Notes: a model not told the origin generated them from the letters alone. A DNA stretch of 64,000 bases from Uranotaenia lowii (GCF_029784155.1 NC_073693.1:167577104-167641103); one strand, 5' to 3'. Numbered from the stretch's first letter, positions 42,606 to 54,000 are shown. A program made the numbers and translations.

Positions 42606-44639
42606 CAGAACCAAAAAATAGCGGAGCTTTTTAATTCGCTAAAACAAACAAAACTTAGCGGCAAAATTAAACCACTAACGAAAAGTTATGATGAAAAATC
42701 ATGAAAAAAAAATTAAAATAAAATACGATTTTTCACTTTTCCATAAATCAATTGTTGCAAATTTGTAACTCTATGAAACGAAGGGTTAAGAAAGTCTGAC
42801 ATCATCAACTCCGCGACATCAGTTAATGCATTTTGACTTGAAAAACCTTAGTGGATTTAGTTTGGCTTCAGTTCTGTAGAATACATAGATTCAAAAAAGA
42901 TAAAAATGTGCGAGAATTATGCGGTCTTTTTAACCATAAAAAGGCAAATTTTTTTTCGCTGGAAAATTCGCAAAAGTTTATGGTTACCTTTGAAACAACT
43001 TTGGTTCTACGAAAAAAAATTATCGTGGGAGTAAATTCTTCAACAGTATTTTTTTCATTAATTGAATAACCACAGGGGCTGAAAAACTAGATTTCTAGTA
43101 TTTTTTCGATATTAATTTTTACACATTTCAAACAAAATTTCTAGGTTTTGAATCACGTTAAGACTATCTCATACTTATAGTTGAATATATTATTTTCTAC
43201 TTTTAAATGCGATATTTCAACTATTTCAAATATTAAACTCAGTTACATATTCATACATATTTATCGATTTGTTGTTATTTTTTTCAACCCCTCCTTTTGA
43301 CTGGGTTGATATTTCGTCTCGTTTACTTTTTTTCTCAAAATTCAACCCTGTATGGTTGTAGTTTTTAGACCAAACTGTTAATAATCTTTCATAAAGCATC
43401 AAAAATAACGATTTAATAAAAAAAATAGGTGCAAGTTCAGTTTTTTCATGTTTTATCAAACAGTTGCCATTAATGTTGATTGTAAAATTAACGTGGTTTA
43501 AAGCATAGTGCGCAAAAAGTAAGTAAAAACATTGATTGGCTTGGTTTTATGCCGATTTAAGTGAACCCCGTCTAAAGGCGGGTTTGGGCTTTAGATAGTT
43601 GATTAAATAAAATAATGCCAAAATTCCAAATTTTATTTTTAATAAGCAATTGAAATAGTCTGTATAATTTTTTCATATCGCCGTACAATGTTTTATTACG
43701 TTTATGAACATTTAATAGTAAGTTGAATACTCAGGTTATGTTGGGTGGTCCAAAATTAGTTCCTTAGGAATTAAGTTGTACCTATTTTCGAAATGGGTCA
43801 AATGGAGATTAAAACAAGTTTTTTTTGTTCTTCGAGCTTGCAAACTAGTTTTCAAGTGTTTTATCATAGCTGTGAACATGTTTGTAGTTGTTAAATTCAT
43901 CACAGCTAGGCAGAAAACTTTTTGGAAGTTGACTCCAATAATGGCATGTCCTCCTGAAATGGGCTTGATTTAGCCCAACTGTGAAAAATCAAACATTTAT
44001 TTTCAATTTTCTATCCCTTATCAGCTTATTTAAATGGAATCTTAGATACGATTAGAATCATAAGAAAAAGCTTTTACTATATTTGTTTAAAATTTTCATG
44101 ATTAACATGACTTATCAGAGAAAGATTGGAAAAAGCTGCAAGGTGGTCCAAAACATGTACCCGGTCCAAAATAAGTCCGTTACCCTGTTTGTTCCAATGT
44201 ATCAATCGTTTGAGCGTAATATGAACTTCATAACACCATATTTTCAAAGCAATGGAAAACTCTCAACTTTTTTCAGAAAAGGTTTTCTAAAATGTTGTTT
44301 ATGGGTATAATTGATCCCTAGAGTTAAAAACGGTATACTTCTTCTGAATGGATCGTGATCATTGCTGATTACGAAATTACTAATATTTATCCAATAACTA
44401 ATGTTTATCCAACAATTGTCTGAAAAAAAGGGCTAATATAATTAATTTTCTCATAGTTATAGAAAATAGCGCCTTTAAGTACGCAATGTCTTTAGCGTTG
44501 AGACAGCGTTATAGAATTTTCATCCTCTAACAGTTATAAATTGTGAAATGAGACCAAACATGACCAAAATAGTCAATTGACATTCTCTCTTGAGGTTCTG
44601 TTTGATTTCTTTTCAAGGATTAGGGCTTCCTGAATAAAA

Positions 44640-45115
44640 GGTTATAACGAACCACGCCTTACTAAACGAGCGGTTAAAAACGCGATATTGGAACTACCTC
44701 CATCCTCTGCCGAAGTTCGCCTATGTAGCGCCATTGAAATTTATAGAAAATTAAAAATTGATTGCTCATAAACCGTTCAAATAACCGCAAAAATTAAAGG
44801 CCATTGTTCTTGGATGACGTTAGACATTTGGAAATGGATCAAAATTAAAGACAATGTGCTTGCCAAATGCAAAAGATGTCCTGGTGACATTCCGGCACAA
44901 AACATTCTGTCTTATGTTTCCAAAAAACTTCATAACTTAAAACAACAAACAAAGCAGGATTATTATAGTAGACTATTCCAAAGATCAGACAGTAAAAATA
45001 TGTGGAAAACGTTGAATAATCTTGCCGGTAAAAGTAAGCAACTGGAGCCAATCATTAAGCTTGAAATAGACGGACAGGATGTAGGTTAAGGAACAGCAGT
45101 TTCGAATAAATTCAA
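44640..45115 (+). pseudogene. LINE ORF2 linker fragment (between endonuclease and RT)
   Basis: A first frame (NEPRLTKRAVKNAILELPPS ... IYRKLKIDCS, stop) is followed by a 91-codon frame at 44814-45089: LDIWKWIKIKDNVLAKCKRC, LHNLKQQTKQDYYSRLF and MWKTLNNLAGKSKQ. This is the conserved helical linker that precedes the RT fingers in Jockey/CR1-group LINEs. The frame stops at 45087, with FNSFFSEIG after it. No RT follows. Dead fragment ending at dispersed repeat X. Confidence 0.7.
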
Positions 45116-45149
45116 TAGTTTTTTCAGCGAGATCGGGCCCCAATGTTAC

Positions 45150-45475
45150 CTTCTCCGATTGTAGTTGGTTGGGAAAAAATCCGAGCCTAGGGCTGATTTG
45201 AGCTGGACCCTTCGGAAAAACCACCTAGTTTCCGAGAAAAGCTGATGATTTTGACGCGCACTACATCCGTTAATGCGCCCAGCGCTGCCATTTTGCTACT
45301 GGGTTGTTTTTTTCATCAGGATGGTTTATGGTGCTTCGTTTGTTCCAGAACAGTTTGGATAGATGAAATTTTGAAATTTACAAACGCGTGAAGCAAAACA
45401 GTCATATTCCTGCATATGGAAACGAGATGATTTACATTTTGCTGCATTTTAGCCCAGACTGGTGACATAATTAAA
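45150..45475. repeat. Dispersed repeat X, copy 2
   Basis: 45160-45355 matches 463-655. 45375-45475 (ACAAACGCGTGAAGCAAAAC, then CATATGGAAACGAGAT and TTTAGCCCAGAC) matches about 53888-53990. The two neighbouring matches show that X is at least 320 bp long and that the other two sites hold different parts. Confidence 0.7.
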
Positions 45476-47504
45476 AAAAATTATTGAAAAAAGTGGTGGT
45501 GTTGGTATAGGTTGGTATAGGATAATTAAAGAAATATAAAGTTTGTAGGTGAAATCCTAAAGCCAATCCGTCACACTGGGTAATTTTTTTTCGGCTTCAA
45601 AAAATGTAAAAATGTGTACATCTATTACTTGATTTTTCAAATTTTCTATGAGAACCAAAAACTTCAAAAAAAAAACAACCAACTCACGATGTGTGAAACT
45701 ATGTTATCATCCATTTGTTATCATTAAATGATAATTTTATTACATTATATTAAAATAAAATTGAATAAGTGTTGTGGTACAAAAATGTTGCATCTACCCC
45801 TGCTGTTACATGATGCTCCGTTTGACGGTATTTATTATCCTTTTATAGTATAAAATTGGAACAAGTTGAAACAAGTGCGTCATATAATTCTTGTTTCCGA
45901 AAAATACCAATTCTCAGAATATTAAAATTGATTGCGTTTTGACAAGTACACGAGAATCAGTTCAATTAAGAGGCGTCTTTTGGCTTCATTAACACTGTCT
46001 CTGGTACGAATCCGTTCCAACGATCCTCATTTCTCATCATGAAGATATGCCAAATGTGTTATGTGTGGTGAACTCGTCCGAGGTTTTCCTCACTTCTAAT
46101 CCCCAGGGCCTCCGCCAGCGTATGTGCATCACAGATTTCGAGTGACACCAGCGTCGTCGTCGTGTCGTGACTAAATCTTGCGCCTTCGTCGTCACCGTGT
46201 CAAAAAATCGGCCAAGAACGAACCCATCGCCCAATGCCGGCCACTTGATAAGGATGCACAATAAACATTTATTAAGTTTTATTGTCTCTGATCATATTAT
46301 GGGAGGGACCCCGTTTGAAGTTGGTTGGAGGTTCCATTGCTGTGGTGTATTGTTCTTTGTGTTGGCCGTTCTGTTGTTTTCTCATGATCATCGCGCCCAG
46401 AATGAACCGACTTCAAGTGACGCGGGAAGATTCCGGCGACCTCCTTAGAATTGAGACTTTCGCTCGGTGGGCTGGACAGCGTCATTTATCAGAACAGATG
46501 ATGATTTTTAGCGAATTTTGGGAGTCAGTCGGTTTAAAGTTTCATTCCAATGAAATTGACTACCATACGAGTTGGCAAAACATAATGAGCTTCAGTTTAC
46601 AGGGAAAGAAGAATCCATTTAGGTTTAAATCCTTGCAACAACCCTTGCATAAAATGAGGGTGACCTTTTTCAATGAAGTACTTTTGTGTTGTTGAAAATT
46701 GACTCGCGCCGTCAACAATCCCTCTCTCGATACAATCATTTCGGTAGGTACCCTCGAGACATTCCCGTCCGCTGCAGCATCCAACGACGACCAGGTTCAA
46801 GTCAACCCGTAAGCTGAAAGAAACAAAGACCGGCCGTTTATTTATTATAGCTACTCGGGGGATCGGTAAGATTATGACGGCTTCCCAGCCATCACATCAA
46901 ATTCCCTACAAATTTTCCATTACGTACATTTTATTGATTGTTAGCAGACGTTTGCAATTACGTAATCACCCATTTAGGGCAAGGCTCGTGCCTAAATTCG
47001 CCGTCCTGTTGAATTGGGTGCGTGTGGAATGCCGTTTGAGCAAATAGGTATGAAGGTACAAATTCAGTTGACGACGACTCCGACGACAAGAAGGAAAGAA
47101 AGCGCGAGCGAGGGTTGATTCCGTCGTTGATATTTCTTTGACTGATTCGATTGGGAAACGTACGTACGTTGGACATTTGCTGAATAATGGAACCAAATAG
47201 TACTGTAATTGAGACACTATTATTTTGACATTCATTGTGTCCACGAATGATAACAATAAAGGGTGTGTTGCTGAGAAAATAAGAAGCGAATGATGATGAA
47301 CATTGCACAGGGGCAAATTATGAATGAGTCGCTACAATGCTTTTGAAGCTGTATCAGTTGGAGGAATATTCATATAATAAGAATTTTTTAATAAATTAAA
47401 AATACGCGTTTACATTTTTCGATTGGTTGTTTCAAAAAAAGAAGTTATAATAAAAGTTTCATTAGCGAGATTATGTTCAAACATTAAGGCAGGATCAATT
47501 TGTA
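45476..47504. other. Low-repeat block of normal composition, no gene recognised
   Basis: From about 45980 to 47330 GC rises and no transposon end was seen. Frames of 60-137 codons overlap on both strands (46167-46448, 46282-46695 plus; 46958-47316 minus in two frames), none with a recognisable domain. Probably single-copy host intron, UTR or regulatory DNA. Confidence 0.35.
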
Positions 47505-48720
47505 GGGGAGTTTATAATTTTTTTTTTACCGAAAAATTTACTTTCGTTTGTAAAATTCAACTAAATGTTTATTTTAAGGTCTTTTTTGAACACTTTTAAA
47601 TATTTCCTACGTGGAAAAAAATGTCTTCCAGAATGTCAATCGTTAGACAATAATATGAACTTCGAAATGCCGAATTTTCAAAGCGACTCGTAAACTCTCA
47701 ATTTTTTTTAAAAAAAGGAGTTTTTTAATATGTTGGTTATGGGTTTAATTGATCCGTAGAGTTCAAAACCATGGCCGTAGGAACGAGGCACCAAAATATT
47801 TGATCCGAAAATATAATGATTTTTATCTCTTACTTTTTTTTGAAAATTCGTTTTATTTTCATCAAAATTTAAAATCTTTAATTTTGAAAAATAGTTAAGA
47901 AGATTGGGCTTGTTTGATTTGAATATAGTAAAAAAATTTAAGACTTTTATGCTATTTTATGCCCAAATCAACTAAGTTTGATATAACAGACTCTTAAACA
48001 AATTAAAAGATTTCAACCATCGATAAAAGCATATTTAGCTCACATTTGAGGTTTAGGATATTTTTTTAAAGCTACGATTTAATATGCAAACTTTTAATGT
48101 CAAAGTACTTTAAAATGCATAATCATATAGTAACAACAATAGGTAATTTTTTTGTATTCGTGCATTGTTGGGCAAAAGTTCATAGGTAAAAATCAGTCAC
48201 CAAAACAATCCCCCCCCTCCCCCCCACACCCTCCATGGGTAAGTTCTTCCTACGGCCCTGTCCAAAACGATATATTTTTCTTCTGAATGGATCGTGATTA
48301 TAAGAAATCACGAAATTACTAATATTCGTCCAATAACTAATGTTTATCCAGTATTTATCTGTTAAAAAGGACTCAAAATAATTTTTTTTATCTAAAAACT
48401 AGAAAATTGCGCCTTAAAGTATGCAACAACTTTAGAGGGTACTAGGCAAACTTGTGAAATAAAAACTAAAATAACAAAAATAAGTCAATGGACCGTTTAT
48501 CTTTTGATTTTGCTAGATTTTTGCCTAGGGTCAGGGCACCCTGAATTGATGATGAAGTCTCCTTTAGTAAAGGTTCAAGTCTCTTTCATCTTTAAAAATA
48601 TCACAATTTTTTTCGGCTCACGAAATTGCTTCAAGTTTATCTACGAATTCATGTTTCGTTCTAACTTTTGGAGCATACAAATTCACGCTGTCAGAAAACG
48701 CAAAAGATGGCGAGTTGTTA
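47505..48720. mobile_element. Family M2 (ACTTGATCC) element, copy 2
   Basis: Starts near TAGGGGAG (47506) and aligns with both halves of copy 1. It is interrupted by a hAT MITE (47770-48260). A block near its right end (GCTGTCAGAAAACGCAAAAG, about 48688) recurs inverted at about 49150-49230, tying it to the element starting at 49081. Confidence 0.6.
47770..48260. mobile_element. hAT-type MITE with 8-bp TSD
   Basis: Ends CATGGCCGTAGGAACGAGG and (complement) CAGGGCCGTAGGAAGAACTT, flanked by TTCAAAAC and TCCAAAAC (47762-47769; 48261-48268). The CAxGG start and 8-bp duplication fit hAT. 491 bp, with a C-tract near 48213. Non-coding. Confidence 0.85.
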
Positions 48721-49080
48721 AATTTTCCTAGAAAGAAAAAATGAAGATTGCATGCAAGTAGAAAGCTCAACTTTGAATATTTTTCTTATACACCACAGAC
48801 ATTTGGACTTACATTTCCCGATTAGACAGTTTAGCAGATTCAAAAAACTTTTTGGACAATTAAAACGATAAATTACAGTAAGTTCACCATATATTGTAAC
48901 ACCATTTCAAACACATAATTAAATATGTTATATTAAAAGACTGAATTAATGTTCACTTTGTTGTATTTAATTTTTTGTCATAAAGAATATCAATAATCTG
49001 AAAATCTGATAATCGTTTTTTTTTTCAAATCATCAAATTTAAACCAATACGTTTGTAAGAACTCAGACATTTTCATACAG

Positions 49081-51540
49081 TAGAGGGGAATGGTGAGACT
49101 TGATCCCGTTTTCTAGTCTTCATCATATATTTTTGGGAAGCATTTAGCAACTCGGTGTTCGCATTTTCTGACAGCCTATTATATTTAAGTAGTATGGAGC
49201 AAAAACTAGAACGTGTAACAAACGATATCTGAACTCGTAAATGAGCCAGAATCATTTTTAATGATCGAAAAAAGTTGTATTTTAAAAGGAGCCTTGACAA
49301 GGACGTGCGAACAGGGGGGGAGGGGGTTAGGGATTTAATCCCCTCCCCCCCCATGAAGGTTTTTTTCAAGTAAAATTTTCGAAAAAGTAAAGAGAAATTA
49401 CTTGATCTTAAAAGGTGTTAAATAAGTGTTAGCTAGGCAGTCAGAAAATTTCTGACTTCTTTCACGAATTGGAACTACTTTTTAATTGCTAATTTCCATT
49501 TGCAATTTAATCAACCTTTAGCATTGAAACTCTAGAAGTGTAACAAAACAACTTCAGGATTTGAAACATTGTAACTTTAAAATTAATTCATCGAATATTA
49601 ATTTTATGCATCTACAAGTGGGAAGCCATGTATCATGACTCACGATGGTCATCGGAATAAGCAAATTAAAATCTGAAACCTAGTATTCTCTACTTATTTA
49701 TTGAAAATTTTGATTTACTACAAATTGTGCTAATATAAAATAGAAATCAATTTCAGTCTCAATTTTATTTTGTGTTTTATGTTCTTCTAAGAGCTCAACA
49801 TCACATTCAATGACGTTTTGAAAAATTACACAATGCCACGAAATTAACATCCTTCGAGGTGCAAAGAATTCAAAAGCTAATTTTGACTAATTTATGTGCC
49901 CTGGAGCTAAAGATGCAGTTTTGCTATCAGCTTTTGTTTTTTGAATATTTTTTTGCAAATATTTCAAAATCATTTTAGAAATTTCTGCATTATTTTGTCG
50001 AAACTTTAAAACAAAAACACAAGCTCTAAAAATAAAGGTATAAATAAATTTTCAATTTTCTTCAAGACTTCAAGTAATTTGAATTCTGCGAAAAAATTAT
50101 AAAGGTTTTCAATTTATGTACTTTTCCCCATCTTTAATGAAATTTTAAACCAAATTGAATATACAATATTTTTAAAAAACAGATCTAAATGTTTTGCAGG
50201 TATGAACAATTTTTTTTAAATGAATTAAATTTTTTTTAAACTTTATTCAGTAATGTCAGAAAAACTTGTAGTGAATCTTTACAAAGTTTTATAAACTGTA
50301 GAACTTAACTTTTTAGTTCATGCATCTTCATCTTTGGAATATTATTCCTTAATTGAATTAGATGAGCATAATAAACAAATTCAGAATAAGATTTTTAAAA
50401 CTGATAGATTTTAAAGCTTATAAACTCCATATCACCAAAACGCAAAGTAATTGACGAAATTGTACTAAAGATTCGAGTTCAGGACGCCTAAATCTACCAA
50501 ATTAATCATTCAATTAATTTTTTTTAATCTTTTAAAATAATTGGACGAGTTTAATAAAAAAAATCCTTCTAAAATTTTTAAAAACTAATCTTTTTCTTCA
50601 TCATATTCTGTTTTAATTTTAAATAAAAATTAACCGAATTTTAAACTATAACTATTTTAATTTTACGAAATATTGTTCTTAAGTTTGTCTTCGTTTTTTT
50701 TTTTATCTGAATTTGAAACTTTGAAACTGTTTTTTTTTAAAAAGAAAAACATAGTTTCCTTCTTTTGTCCTTTTCAGGACCTAATATTCCAATTGATAGA
50801 GACAAAATATTCAGATCTTGAAATTTTTAACTGTTAGATTGAAAATTAATAAAAGTTTCTCTAATTTTCATTATATTAAATAATGTGTTTTTAATCGATC
50901 ATGATTTGAATTAGCAACTTTAAAATGAAATTTTAATACGCAATTTTCCATAAATTTGAGTTATATTGGTGTTTTGAATATTTACAACAAAACTCGGATT
51001 TCATTATTTTTATTTTATCAGTTTCTCATTGGTCATTTCCTAATCTGTAATTTGTTAGTATAATGGAACACGTTGTGTTATAAATATATGTATAGAGTTT
51101 TTATTTTGAACTTCAGATCTTTTTTGGCCTTTTATATCAATTCCTGAACGAATTTTGATACAGAAAATGGCTTTATCTTTGCCTTGATCACTGGCAGTCT
51201 TGAATTAAATTTTAAATTTTTTCATCTACTTATCAAATAAAATTCCAATATCAACTATTGAAGTTCAAAATGTTTTTCATAATCGAGAATTCACATTTCT
51301 AATCGTGATATTTTTTTTCCAAATTTTAATTTTTTTTTATCGATCCTTCCATTGAAAACGGGACGGGTCCTTCGCACGGGCCTGAGACTTGATCTTTTAT
51401 TCAGGGGATGCTTTACTTTGGCAAAAATCAAACAAAATTGTAGGATAAAAGCACCATTAACTATTATTGGTCATGTAACTTTTTATTTCACCGTTTATCA
51501 GTGATCGAAAAAATGTTAAAACCCACGATTATTAGTTGAT
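49081..51540. mobile_element. Family M2-like element, copy 3, reversed and split by a hAT element
   Basis: Starts TAGAGGGGAATGGTGAGACT, continuing TGATCCC, similar to the 39213 end. 49140-49230 is the inverted match of the 48640-48720 part of copy 2. After the hAT insertion, sequence continues from 51393 to about 51540, where repeat Y begins. Right end not defined. 48721-49080 holds nothing recognised. Confidence 0.5.
49298..51384. mobile_element. 2.1-kb hAT-type element with 8-bp TSD, no transposase
   Basis: Ends CAAGGACGTGCGAACAGGGG and (complement) CAGGCCCGTGCGAAGGACCC. Flanks AGCCTTGA and AGACTTGA (49290-49297; 51385-51392) differ at one base. The CCCCCTCCCC tract near the left end is typical of such elements. 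The interior is about 2 kb of very AT-rich DNA without any credible frame, so it is a long non-autonomous copy. Confidence 0.8.
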
Positions 51541-51601
51541 CACCCAGGTGGTAAATCCTTTCATTCCAAGGCACGGCGAGTTATAGCGTCTCCCTAGTAT
51601 G
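51541..51601. repeat. Repeat Y, copy 2, left piece
   Basis: CACCCAGGTGGTAAATCC... aligns with the start of copy 1 near 32444. It continues at 52869 after the inserted TIR element. Confidence 0.75.
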
Positions 51602-52868
51602 CACGCTCATTTTTTTTATAACCATTTTCGAGTTTTTTTCAACCGTTTAATGGGTTTCTTCCAAAAACTTCGATTATTGTTATTATTCAACCATAATGCA
51701 CAGTTAAATTTCAACCGTTTTCTAAGTACTGGCGAAAAACCAAAAAAATGGTTAAAAATTTTAGCATAAACTTTAGTGAGCGGTCCGCCATTGTTATTTC
51801 TCCAGTTCAACTCGTTTGTCGTTCAAGAATATTCGGGCTACTGAGGACAAAAATAGAAAGTTGGAACCTATTGCCAAGAACAGGTAAATTTTAATTGTTG
51901 TGCTGTATTATTATGCGATATTTACGGCCTATATTGTCAGTGTCGTTCCAGAGAATCCCAAGAAGAGCGTTCCGATGAATGAGTGGACAATAATAAGCAG
52001 CCGGACTGTCTGGCGAAAGCTGCTTTCTGCTAAACTTATTCCAGCAGTGGATTATTTTGACCGCAACAAATTTTCGGAGAAATCAAAATCAAAATCGAAA
52101 AATATCTACAGCAGCTGGAAGAGCTCATCTACGATTTTTTCTAAAACTATGTCCGCAATTAGGAATATGTGCTACTCGGTGGCTTCAGTCACCTTTGGGA
52201 CAGCTGAGAAACGGTAGTAATTTTGTACACTTGTTTTAAAACAAATCACTCAAATTTTCTTTGATTTTCCAGACAAAGTATTCTAACATATATTCAGCCG
52301 GAAGATCGTTTGTCGGGCCAAAAAAGGACAATTTCAGAGTAAGCCTGTCCTAAAGGAACGATTTTTGAGGAGATCTGCGATTTAACACGAGTGTTGGAAT
52401 CGGATAAACTGGTGCAATAATTTTCCGGAAAGGGTTTCTCACGTACACCATCCGCCCACCGTGCTGACCCAGCCTTCCGGAACTTGGTGCTTTGGTATAA
52501 TTTCTTGCATGTTCGAATTTGAATATGATTTACATCAAAATTGAGATTTCCTTAGGAAATATTGAACAGAAATAAATAATTTCAGTTTATTAACACCATA
52601 TTTGCTTTTATGCATTGATCTTTTGTATTTAATTCGGAAAACCTTGGTTTAAGCTTTAGAAAACGGTCCCTACTTTTTCTTTTCGGAAAACGGTTATTTT
52701 ATAACCATTATCCAGCTTTAGCAAACGGTTGAAAAATAACCATAATCCAAGTTCTCCGTGAAATCTCATTTTATGAGTTTTCACTGAAAACTCATAAAAC
52801 GACTTGATCCACAAAACTTCGATTATGGTTATTTTTCAAACATTTATGGTTGAATATGGCCGAGCGTG
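51602..52868. mobile_element. TIR element carrying a three-exon gene
   Basis: It interrupts repeat Y: copy 1 has an unbroken CAGTTTGCTACTCTGGG where this copy has AGTATG|CACGCTC...GAGCGTG|TGGTACTCTGGG. Ends CACGCTC and GAGCGTG are inverted. Motifs AACCGTTT/AACGGTT and ATAACCAT recur near both ends, and a hairpin (TTTTATGAGTTTTC/GAAAACTCATAAAA) lies at about 52771-52799. Limits are firm because of the empty-site comparison. Superfamily not recognised; the duplication is at most 2-3 bp (TG). Confidence 0.8.
51794..52342 (+). CDS. Three-exon gene inside the CACGCTC element, product unknown
   Basis: Exon 1 (open from about 51794 to 51883) encodes SSSTRLSFKNIRATEDKNRK then LEPIAKN. Intron 1, 51884-51940, 57 bp, GTAAAT...TTGTCAG. 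Exon 2, 51941-52213 (273 nt = 1 + 90 codons + 2), encodes VVPENPKKSVPMNEWTIISS, WRKLLSAKLIPAVDYF, a Ser/Lys stretch and VASVTFGTAEK. Intron 2, 52214-52272, 59 bp, GTAGTA...TTTTCCAG. Exon 3 encodes QSILTYIQPEDRLSGQKRTI, SE and TAA at 52340; beyond the stop, 25 further in-frame codons (ACPKGTIFEEICDLTRVLES...) hint at a recent nonsense change. Phases match at both introns. The start codon is not identified. No known domain. Either a captured host gene or a gene encoded by the element. Confidence 0.5.
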
Positions 52869-53750
52869 TGGTACTCTGGGTCCATGGGTGCAATTGGTCG
52901 ACTCTAGATACTATGTAACCCTACGCCTTGAAGTCCACCTGTGGCCTGTGCTTCTGCGCACATCGGGTAACCGGCGGATTCAAATCAAAACTCCAGTATA
53001 TAAATACCCCGCCTCTTGTTACGATTCAAGACTATACTCGTAACTCGAGGCTCCCTTGATTTGCACGACTATCGTGTGCTCTGCCTCTGTTCAAGTCCAC
53101 TGCAAGAGACCAATGAACTCTCCTCTAACGACTCGAGATCTTGGCTCCTCATGGTTTGGCTCGAGGACCTCTCTTCTTTGTCCGTCCTTGTGCTGATCGA
53201 GAGCAGCTTATGTTGGACACGCGCCTGTCACAGCGCACGTTCGGGGCTTTACGAAACTACTCGGATGATTCCCGGCGAAGACGCCATCCTAAACCGACTC
53301 GAGTTTCTCACCCGTAGACGTCGTGTAGTTTCTCTATCCGAGAGTATTCCACGGCGTGAATACTCGTCTCCTTACGAATTCAGAAAGTCCCGCTGGAATT
53401 CGAACCCGGGAACGAGGGGTCCGAAAGGGTTATTCTCGATGCCGTCACGAGCTACGCAGCGGACGACTGCTGGAAGAACATTCTGGCACATTGGGGATGG
53501 TTGTTTGGGCGACGGTCAGTTGCCTGTGAACCTCACCTCATTGCCGATTCCAGAGACAAGCTGGACGAAAACTTCTTTCGAGTTTGTGAGGAAAAGCTCA
53601 TATTTCATATTGCGATCTATAGCTAAATACGCTGCAGTTAGCAAGCGTCTGCTGTTTTCCAAAGGTTGGGAGAAGTTGCTTGTGTAGCGGGAAGCTCATC
53701 TGTCGACGATGCTTTTCAACATATTCCATCTGCGAATTGAGGGGAGGTGT
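52869..53750. repeat. Repeat Y, copy 2, right piece, with GC-rich extension
   Basis: TGGTACTCTGGGTCCATGGG continues repeat Y to about 52960. After that the sequence is GC-rich with TATATAAATACCCCG near 52998. One frame over 53400-53620 reads EFEPGNEGSERVILDAVTSY, AADDCWKNILAHWGWLFGR and DKLDENFFRVCEEKLIFHI, more protein-like than the long 53016-53687 frame. A purine tract GAGGGGAGG precedes TGTTGAAACC at about 53748, as at the start of a 3' LTR. I infer a retroelement 3' region, unproven. Confidence 0.4.
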
Positions 53751-54000
53751 TGAAACCTGCGATTGACAATTCACATTTTTTCTGAAAATAAGGATGCTGC
53801 ATACATTTAGGGGTAAAATAATACTATGAAAAATTCTAAAAGCGGAAATCATAAAAATAAATGTTTAGATGAAATAAATTTCAATGTTCACAAACGCGTG
53901 ATGCAAAATATTTATATTCCAGCACATGGAACCGAGATTTACAAAGTGTTTCTTTGATTTGCATTTTGTTGCTTTTTACCCCAGACACCTAACTGAATTA
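53748..54000. repeat. Possible LTR fragment related to repeat X
   Basis: Starts TGTTGAAACCTGCG after a purine tract. 53885-53990 matches the right part of repeat X copy 2. No matching second LTR or duplication in the window. Confidence 0.35.

Larger units (their letters stand above)
39983..42785. mobile_element. piggyBac-like element flanked by TTAA
   Basis: Left end TTAA|CCCTTCATTTCATG and right end ATGAAACGAAGGG|TTAA (39979-39982; 42786-42789). TTAA duplication with CCC...GGG ends is diagnostic of piggyBac-type elements. Inside, sequences with repeated CGCTAA(C/T) and TAGCG (40016-40140 and 42590-42690) look like the ends of a further element, which also carries two short open frames. No piggyBac transposase is seen. 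Confidence 0.75.
39465..44186. mobile_element. 4.7-kb TIR element (AGGGTAACGGACCTATTTTG)
   Basis: The left end AGGGTAACGGACCTATTTTG is mirrored by AAAATAAGTCCGTTACCCT at 44168-44186. TATTTTGGACC is repeated four times near the left end (39480-39725) and TGGTCCAAAA twice near the right (43745, 44137). It contains a piggyBac-like element and, within that, a LINE. Between 42790 and 44130 the sequence is AT-rich without recognisable genes. Confidence 0.75.
39213..44640. mobile_element. Family M2 (ACTTGATCC) element, copy 1, outer shell of a nest
   Basis: Starts TAGGGGAGAGTGAGGATACT followed by two GATACTTGAT(C/T)CC repeats. Its left part (39213-39464) and right part (44187 to about 44640) align with 47505-48530, including TTCTGAATGGATCGTGAT and ACTAATGTTTATCCA. 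The right part follows the inner element after 44186. The exact right end is unclear. A third, inverted relative begins at 49081. Confidence 0.6.

Noticed and set aside
46958..47316. Two 116-codon minus-strand frames in different phases
   Set aside because: They overlap almost completely and cannot both be coding; neither has a recognisable motif or splice context.
53016..53687. 223-codon open frame read as a protein-coding gene
   Set aside because: No domain, low-complexity Leu/Ser/Arg composition, lies in repeat Y, and a different frame over 53400-53620 looks more protein-like. Length is explained by high GC.
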